Below, one piece after another: positions 57,826 to 64,000 of a stretch of 64,000 nt of DNA; the stretch's first letter is position 1, and the number at the start of each line of letters is the position of its first letter. The position numbers were made by a program, and so were the translations under genes. This DNA comes from Apodemus sylvaticus. Its lineage: Eukaryota > Chordata > Mammalia > Rodentia > Muridae. The stretch lies in the NCBI RefSeq assembly GCF_947179515.1, contig NC_067485.1, positions 71,726,646-71,790,645 of the forward strand, in the 5' to 3' direction. A model generated the notes under the pieces. It was not told the DNA's origin, searched no databases, and saw nothing but the letters and a program-made list of their open reading frames with translations.

Positions 57826-58086
57826 CCTAGAAAACTGGAATACCCAAAACATAATCCACACATCAAATGAGATACAAGAAGAAAGCAGGAGTGGTCCCTG
57901 GTTCTGGAAAGACTCAGTGAAACAGTATTTGGCAAAACCAGAACGGGGAACTGGGAACGGGTGGGAGGGAGGACAGGGGAAGAGAAGGGTGCTTATGGGA
58001 CTTTTGGGGAGTGGGGGGGGGCTAGAAAAGGGGAAATCATTTGAAATGTAAATAAATTATATCAAATAAAAAAAAAAAAAAAAAAA
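57826..58086 (+). other. L1 3' UTR, G-rich tract and poly(A) tail
   Basis: It follows the ORF2 stop. Purine-rich sequence with a run of about ten G (about 58012-58021) precedes AAATAAA-type signals (about 58048-58070) and the A tail. The same 3' UTR type is seen in the copies at 29911-32195, 46999-47448 and 58937-60254. Confidence 0.85.
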
Positions 58087-58101
58087 AAGATGACAGAATG
58101 T
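58087..58101. repeat. Target-site duplication, right copy, of the full-length L1
   Basis: Identical to 51455-51469. The first bases are ambiguous with the A tail. Confidence 0.93.
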
Positions 58102-58936
58102 ACCATCATGCATAGCTTAAAAAAGGAACACAACAACAAAACAAAACAAAACAAAACACACCCCCAAACCTGCTAAGTTATGGGTACTGGAGTTCAAATT
58201 CAATTTAGAATAGCTTGCATAGCAAACACTTTAATGACTGAGAAATCTTGTCATTCCTCATCATTTCAAATCATGTCACAACATTGTGTAAGCTTAGATT
58301 TTTTAATACGTACATTAATACAGCTTATCAATCATTTCAATAAACTTTCTAGCCCACCATCCAAAGGCAGGGGAAAAATTGGAAATAGGACAAGTGGTAT
58401 GTGTACCTGTTTAAAAGTAGGTCTTTGGATGGTGATTCTAATCTCCTTACTCAGGATAACATCAGACAAGTTCAGTAGTCTCCGGATACTAACAGGGCAG
58501 TACAAAAGTGTCACCAAACAAGAGTCAGCAATGGTGGCACAATTCAGCAGAAGATACTAGGCCTCCCCTGAGTTGGCATAAGTCAGCAGGGGCTAGGAAT
58601 AAGTCAGACCAGCTGGAATGCCAGGAGTTTTCTGCCTTGTCTCTTTCAGCAAACTGAAGATCAGTATAGAGGCAATACCAAAGCAGAGTTGCATAGCTAG
58701 CTATGCAAGCTCCTTATCACTGTCTTTGTGTTCTACTTATAATCTCTCCAAATATGACTTGACCTCCCTTGGGTCTTGCTTCAGCAAAACACCATGTGAG
58801 TTTGTATCATATGACAAAACCAGAAAGTCACACTTCAACATTTTAAATATACACAAATATTTTCTTTCTCACAAAACATAACTTTCCAACACACTGGTTG
58901 AGTGCAGGTTGTACCAATACTCTAAAGAGTTGTTAA

Positions 58937-60254
58937 ATCCAATGGAAAAAAGATAGCCTTTTCAACAAATGGTGCTGGTTCAACTGGAGGTCAGCATGCA
59001 GAAGAATGCGAATTGATCCATCCTTGTCTCCTTGTACTAAGCTCAAATCCAAATGGATCAAGGACCTCCACATAAAGCCAGACACTCTGAAGCTAATAGA
59101 AAAGAAACTGGGGAAGACCCTTGAGGACATCGGTACAGGGAGAAAGTTTCTGAACAGAACACCAATAGCGTATGCTCTAAGAGCAAGAATTGACAAATGG
59201 GACCTCATAAGGTTACAGAGTTTCTGTAAGGCAAAGGACACCATCAAGAGGACAGATCGGCAACCAACAAATTGGGAAAAGATCTTCACCAATCCTACAT
59301 CAGATAGAGGGCTAATATCCAATATATATAAAGAACTCAAGAAGTTAGACTCCAGAAAACCGAACAACCCTATTAAAAAATGGGGTACAGAGTTAAACAA
59401 AGAATTCTCACCTGAAGAACTTCGGATGGCGGAGAAGCATCTTAAAAAATGCTCCACTTCATTAGTCATTAGGGAAATGCAAATCAAAACAACCCTAAGA
59501 TTTCATCTTACACCAGTCAGAATGGCTAAGATTAAAAATTCAGGAGACAGCAGGTGTTGGAGAGGGTGCGGAGAAAGAGGAACACTCCTCCACTGCTGGT
59601 GGGGTTGCAAATTGGTACAACCACTCTGGAAAGCAGTCTGGCGGTTCCTCCGAAAACTGGGCACCTCACTTCCAGAAGATCCTGCTATACCACTCCTGGG
59701 CATATACCCAGAGGATTCCCCACCATGTAATAAGGATACATGCTCTACTATGTTCATAGCAGCCCTATTTATAATTGCCAGATGCTGGAAAGAACCCAGG
59801 TATCCCTCAACAGAAGAGTGGATACAAAAAATGTGGTATATCTACACAATGGAGTACTATTCAGCCATTAGAAACAATGAATTCATGAAATTCTTAGGCA
59901 AATGGATGGAGCTAGAGAACATCATACTAAGTGAGGTAACCCAGACTCAAAAGGTGAATCATGGTATGCACTCACTAATAAGTGGTTATTAACCTAGAAA
60001 ACTGGAATACCCAAAACATAATCCACACATCAAATGAGATACAAGAAGAAAGCAGGAGTGGTCCCTGGTTCTGGAAAGACTCAGTGAAACAGTATTTGGC
60101 AAAACCAGAACGGGGAACTGGGAAGGGGTGGGAGGGAGGACAGGGGAAGAGAAGGGGGCTTACGGGACTTTCGGGGAGTGGGGGGGGCTAGAAAAGGGGA
60201 AATCATTTGAAATGTAAATAAATTATATCAAATAAAAAAAAAGACAAAAAAAAA
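58937..60254 (+). mobile_element. 5'-truncated L1, near-identical sister of the full-length copy
   Basis: It corresponds without any indel to 56770-57825 of the full-length element (offset 2167) and continues through the 3' UTR to an A-rich tail. It is flanked by a 13-bp duplication AAAGAGTTGTTAA (58924-58936 and 60255-60267). The ORF2 part (residue 924 onward) stays open to the normal stop at 59992, but without a start it is not a functional gene. The only coding change I found is Glu for Lys at residue 1083. A few substitutions occur in the 3' UTR. Confidence 0.93.
59006..59992 (+). pseudogene. ORF2 C-terminal remnant of the truncated L1
   Basis: This open frame of 328 codons starts at an internal Met and includes the intact C-X3-C-X7-H-X4-C motif. 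It lacks the endonuclease and reverse transcriptase domains, so it is dead for autonomous movement. Confidence 0.85.
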
Positions 60255-60267
60255 AAAGAGTTGTTAA

Positions 60268-61943
60268 GACCGATTTTGTGTGCTTGCTGTACCATATATT
60301 TTGGTAAAGTTTCATAAAAATTATGAGAAGCCACTTAATATAGAGAGAAATTTATTGAAAGCAAAAGCTGCCCCTGTAGGATTTATCCACATATGGCATT
60401 TTCCTCACAGTTGTATGAGCCTTGAGCTTACCATAGTGGCACCCAGTAATGCCATGAAATGTGATCAGTTTATATTACGCATCTTCACATTTATTTATAT
60501 TCTTGCCTTATGCAACATTTTGTAGCTTAAGTTTTTTAAATTTAAATTAATACCCATATCTGTGTCCTTATAGTAATGTAAGTTTTTTTTTAATTTAAAT
60601 TAATACCCATATCTGTGTGTCCATATAATAATAAATGAAAACTATTTAAGTATGACACATGACCTCATGACATTCATATATGTATTTTATTATTCTATTT
60701 TTATTTATTATTTATCAACACTTATATGTAACTAATATGTGCTTAATATATTTAACTATGTTTATGATTTTGTTTTATCTTATTTGATGTCAAAACTTAG
60801 TTTCATTTCTTTATCATTTTAGTCTGTAATAATGATTTTATCTTTCTTCTCCATTCCATTCTATACAGTTTTCTGAATTCTATATATGCATTATATATTT
60901 CTTATAATCAGTTTGGTCCTTCTTTTGTAGTTTGTATAATTATTAGGTAAACCACAACAAATGCACCCAGCATATTGTTTTTTCTCCATTCCTAAAGCAT
61001 GCCAATGCTTTTTGCTAACTAAGGTCCTGTAAATTATTCCTTGTTTACTCTAGCCTATGGGAAGACATGCCCTTTTCCTGGCATTGTGTGAACACTGGCG
61101 GTCTCCTCTAATTGTGTGGGATGTTGTGTCCCTCAGCCCCAGGATATTTCCTGGAATTCCAATGTTGTTATGTGCTCTATAGTATGTTTCAGACGGCCTA
61201 GTAACATGCCCAGAGCATCCCCTCTTCTTTGTGTCTATTTTCCAGACTTCTGGCCTGTGATTTCTGGCTGCTTTCTTCACCAAATAGCTTATCTGCACAG
61301 CTCCAGGAGTCTAGGAGAGTCAGAATAGCTTTGTCCTCATGATATTCTAACCTAGTCTGTACTATCTCAGCACAGAGATAGAAAATTGGGATAATATCAT
61401 CAAACTATTTTAGTGCTTATTAGCTAACAATTTATGTCATGTCTGAAGCATATAATCTTCAGTGTCTAAAACATGTTTTTTTCTGATTTGTGTTGTTTGA
61501 GGTAGGAATCAAAATCAGTACTTTTTACTTGACCTTGTTTAGATTTAGAGGGCAGTAGCATCTCCACTTCTAGTCTGCTGTAGAATACTGGCAATGTGCC
61601 TCTTCACACTCTGACCAACTACTTCTTGTTCTTACTTCATGCCTACTCATCCCTTCCATTAGGGCATATTCCTGCATGCTTATTCAACATTAAAACTTTG
61701 TTTGACTTCAGTATCATCTGAGTCTGTAATATCTGGTTTTATGTCTTTTTTTGTCTTCTCTACTAGTTCTTAAACTAAACACCTTAACTGTCTTCTTTTC
61801 ATATCTTCAGAATGTACCATGTCTTCCACTGTGTGGGTCCTCAGGATACATTTCTACAGTGCATCATGTTTAGGTAAAACTCTAGTCTGTTTTATTTATC
61901 AAAAATGCTGCTGTACTGTAATTGTGCTTTTTCTCCAATACAG
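60268..61943. other. Ankyrin intron 6 remainder, no recognised feature
   Basis: AT-rich. An approximate duplication TTTAAATTAATACCCATATCTGTG occurs at about 60540 and 60595. No exon-like segment was found. Confidence 0.45.
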
Positions 61944-62142
61944 ATATAAATTCTGAGATCCTAGTGAAAATCTGGGGTGCAGTTTATACATATAAAAGAT
62001 CAATAGACTTTGAAAAACATAACTGTGAACTAATTGAAGAAGATTGTGAACGTATAAGTAATGAAATTATTGCACTGCGAGAGGAGTGGTCTCAACTAGA
62101 GATTGAAAATGCTGAACTGCAAGATGAGCTATGCAGTTTGAG
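61944..62142 (+). CDS. Ankyrin gene coding exon 7 (coiled coil; gene continues past the window)
   Basis: The acceptor TTTCTCCAATACAG ends at 61943 and the donor AG/GTAGGA starts at 62143. The 199-bp exon goes from phase 1 to 2 and encodes about 66 residues. The stretch from CELIEEDCERISNEIIALRE through WSQLEIENAELQDELCSLR has regular Leu/Ile heptad spacing, like the long coiled coil of ANKRD26-type proteins (ENxxLxDEI pattern). The phase-2 end demands at least one more exon, not visible in the remaining 1.9 kb. Confidence 0.8.
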
Positions 62143-63330
62143 GTAGGATGTCCCAATTTTAGAGAAATATTTTAACTGTTTTCATTAGAGCATAAATAGA
62201 ACATTTGTAGTTTGTCACTAACTTTGTAAGTGTTCTGAAAGGGAAGAACTTTTCATATTTGGGTTTTATTATTATTACTTTTGATAGATATCTTTATGTA
62301 GTCTAGGGAAACCCCAAATTTGTGATCTTCTGGCCTCAGTTGTTTGATTTTGGGGTGACTGGTTGGGTGCTTCAATTGTTAAGTGGGAGAATTGTTAGCC
62401 TTGTAGAATGTGAAAATAATTAAATTACAAATATCATTATTACTATTTCCATAATTATGTACATATGCGTATATGAGATATATGTATGTGTCCCATGCAA
62501 TCACACTCTTGATATCTACAGAGAAACCTCATTTTCATGAGGCATCAATTAAAGTTTTAAAAAATATTTTACAATTATGCTACAAAGAATACACTTTCTT
62601 AAAAGCTTCTCTAAATATTGAATTATTTTTATTTGAATACAAATTTGAATATATTCTTTAATATTGATTCCTTTAGCTAAAGGATATAAATCATATTAAA
62701 GGACTTGGCTGATGTAATTGTTCCAAACAAAATTTATATTAATTTCAAATTTCACCGATGGAATATGAAACAATAGTTTTCTTAATTAAGACAAATTCTT
62801 TTAATATTATATTGCTTTATAGTGAACCAAGAATTTTAAATAAAGTAGTAAAGTATCACCCTTCCATAGAGATAAACTTAGATCTTATTTCATTCTCATA
62901 TGCACAAGGCAAATATATGATTTCTAAATAGATTATTCAACATTAATTCACAGAAAAAATTCAAATTTGTATGTTGAGAGACATTTGATACTTTGTAATT
63001 GATTACTAAATTTATCAAGTAAATTGTATGATTTATATAATTGATAGAGTAAATTGAAAGAAAATAAAATAGAAATAAAAAATTGTAAGAATGCATTTGA
63101 GATGATCTGTATGATGTTGGATTCTAATAATGAACAAAATGCTTGAACATATTTTAACATTCTTTATTCCTTTGTGAAACATCCTTGTGGCTAATTATAT
63201 TTTATGAAGATTATAGTTTAGTTGTATAAAATTTATAAACTTTAGTGAACAGAATAACTTGAAACCTAATATTTTTATTAATTTTTTTGGTAATTTTAGA
63301 TAAGATATTGTAATTATTCATTCTCTACCC
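62143..63330. other. Intron downstream of exon 7, no recognised feature
   Basis: Very AT-rich. No repeat or exon was recognised. Confidence 0.45.
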
Positions 63331-63332
63331 CA

Positions 63333-63573
63333 CTGGTTCTTCTCAACCTGTGTGTTGTTACTAAGTTAGGGGTTAAATGACCCTTTCACAGGTGTCATAT
63401 AAGACCCTTAGGAAATATTTACATTACAAAACATATAATACATTGAAAGATATACATTACAATACACAAAATAGCAAAATTACAATCATGAAGTAGAAAT
63501 AAAAGTAATTTTCTACTCGGGGTCACTACAATAGCAGTAACTATATTAAAGGGTCACAGTATTAGGAAGTTTA
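63333..63573 (-). mobile_element. URR1-like hAT DNA transposon (non-autonomous)
   Basis: CTGGTTCTTCTCAACCTGTG at one end and GTCACAGTATTAGGAAGTTTAGAA at the other are near-inverted termini. Inside, GACCCTTTCACAGG, TTTACATTACAAAAC, GCAAAATTACAATCATGAAGTAG and GGGTCACTACAA follow the known rodent element in order. No transposase is encoded. Confidence 0.78.
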
Positions 63574-63574
63574 G

Positions 63575-64000
63575 AATTTAGGACCTGCCCAGCCAGAGGC
63601 CCATGCTCCTTCCAATTTGCACCTGTTCCCAGAGCTGAGCCTGTGCTCTGGATTCCCACCCATTCAGGCCCCACCCAGATGCAGCTTGACCCCAAGGAGT
63701 TCTGACACATCCAGGATCAGAGAATCCCAGGATCACTGTAGCAGTTATTTATAAAAAGTACTGCACAACCAGGCCTTTGTACCAGTCCTTCCATGTATCC
63801 GGTATAGAGTGACCCTCAAACTTGAATAGTTAACCAAATATATTTATGTATAAGAAAGTTCCAATTTCATAATGCCAATTTACAATGATAAAGTTCTGTC
63901 CCAATATTTCTAACCTCTCAGTACAGGAGAAACCCATCTGACACCATCTGGATCTGTGCATCCCCTCCTGCACTCCCTCGTGCAGCTCCCATGCTCCTTC
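63575..64000. repeat. Probable rodent L1 5'-UTR-like or other dispersed repeat
   Basis: AGTTCTGACACATCCAGGATCAGAGAATCCCAGGATCAC resembles phrases found in older rodent L1 5' UTRs. Low certainty, and cut by the window end. Confidence 0.3.

Larger units (their letters stand above)
51470..58086 (+). mobile_element. Full-length L1 retrotransposon with both ORFs intact
   Basis: This 6.6-kb autonomous non-LTR retrotransposon has a GC-rich 5' UTR (51470-52682), ORF1 (52683-53942), a 58-base spacer, ORF2 (54001-57825), a 3' UTR with a G-rich purine tract (57826-58070) and an A tail. It is flanked by a perfect 15-bp target-site duplication AAGATGACAGAATGT (51455-51469 and 58087-58101), proof of target-primed integration. 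Neither ORF has a stop or frameshift, so the copy is young. ORF2 and the 3' UTR are of mouse type, but the ORF1 N-terminal half differs from the common mouse subfamilies as I remember them. It lies in an intron of the ankyrin gene in the same orientation and interrupts an older B1-type SINE. Confidence 0.95.
35155..62142 (+). other. ANKRD26/POTE-like ankyrin-coiled-coil gene, seven coding exons visible, 3' end outside the window
   Basis: Seven exons were assembled by hand: 35155-35402, 43886-44000, 44152-44325, 45731-45834, 48949-48982, 49288-49420 and 61944-62142. All introns are GT-AG, and the phases (2,0,0,2,0,1,2) keep one frame for 1007 coding bases (335 residues). The product has ankyrin repeats at about residues 48-182, a degenerate half repeat at about 183-200, then charged coiled coil to the end. 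The exon sizes 115 and 174 bp and the LLEHGADPN repeat signature are those I know from the ANKRD26/ANKRD36/POTE family; members are scaffold proteins, many testis-enriched. No stop or frameshift is seen, so it looks functional, though a transcribed pseudogene cannot be excluded. The exact orthologue (Ankrd7, Ankrd26, Ankrd36 or a rodent paralogue) is not resolved. The terminal exons lie beyond 64 kb. Confidence 0.82.

Overview
The window looks like nuclear DNA of a murine rodent (Mus or a close relative). It is packed with rodent-specific interspersed repeats: B1, B2/B3 and B4-like SINEs, MT-type MaLR LTRs, a URR1-like DNA transposon, and several L1 copies whose ORF2 and 3' end are of mouse type. 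It also has long CA/GT, GA/CT and AT microsatellites. I could not fix the species from sequence alone. No bacterial operon, CRISPR array or rRNA gene is present. Most long open frames are repeat-derived or chance translations of microsatellites.  Layout. 1-26 kb: no recognisable protein-coding gene; mostly SINEs, LTR fragments, ancient L2 and L1M pieces, microsatellites, one strong CTCF-type motif (about 12.12 kb) and a perfect 40-bp palindrome next to an AT tract (23.56 kb). 26.5-26.85 kb: a compact CpG-rich, GC-box-rich island with a possible non-coding first exon and a good splice donor, the best candidate for an unassigned promoter. 29.9-32.2 kb: an antisense, 5'-truncated L1. 34.2-34.85 kb: an old antisense L1 that ends beside a short promoter-like block with NF-Y, NRF1 and RFX X-box motifs.  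35.15 kb to the right end: a plus-strand multi-exon gene of the ANKRD26/POTE-like ankyrin plus coiled-coil family. Seven coding exons can be placed with canonical splice sites and compatible phases. They encode about 335 residues: about four and a half ankyrin repeats, then coiled coil. The last exon seen ends in phase 2, so the gene runs on beyond the window.  The 12.5-kb intron between its sixth and seventh exons holds the most notable object: a full-length plus-strand L1 (51470-58086) with 15-bp target-site duplications, a monomer-like 5' UTR, intact ORF1 (419 codons) and intact ORF2 (1274 codons) retaining every catalytic motif I looked for. A nearly identical 5'-truncated sister copy (58937-60254) lies 0.85 kb downstream. 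Another intron carries a textbook twin-priming (5'-inverted) L1 (about 47014-47433).  I see no wholly new type of biological system. The parts most worth follow-up are the intact L1 and its recent relatives, the ankyrin gene with its testis/cilia-type promoter and shortened ankyrin array, and the orphan CpG island.
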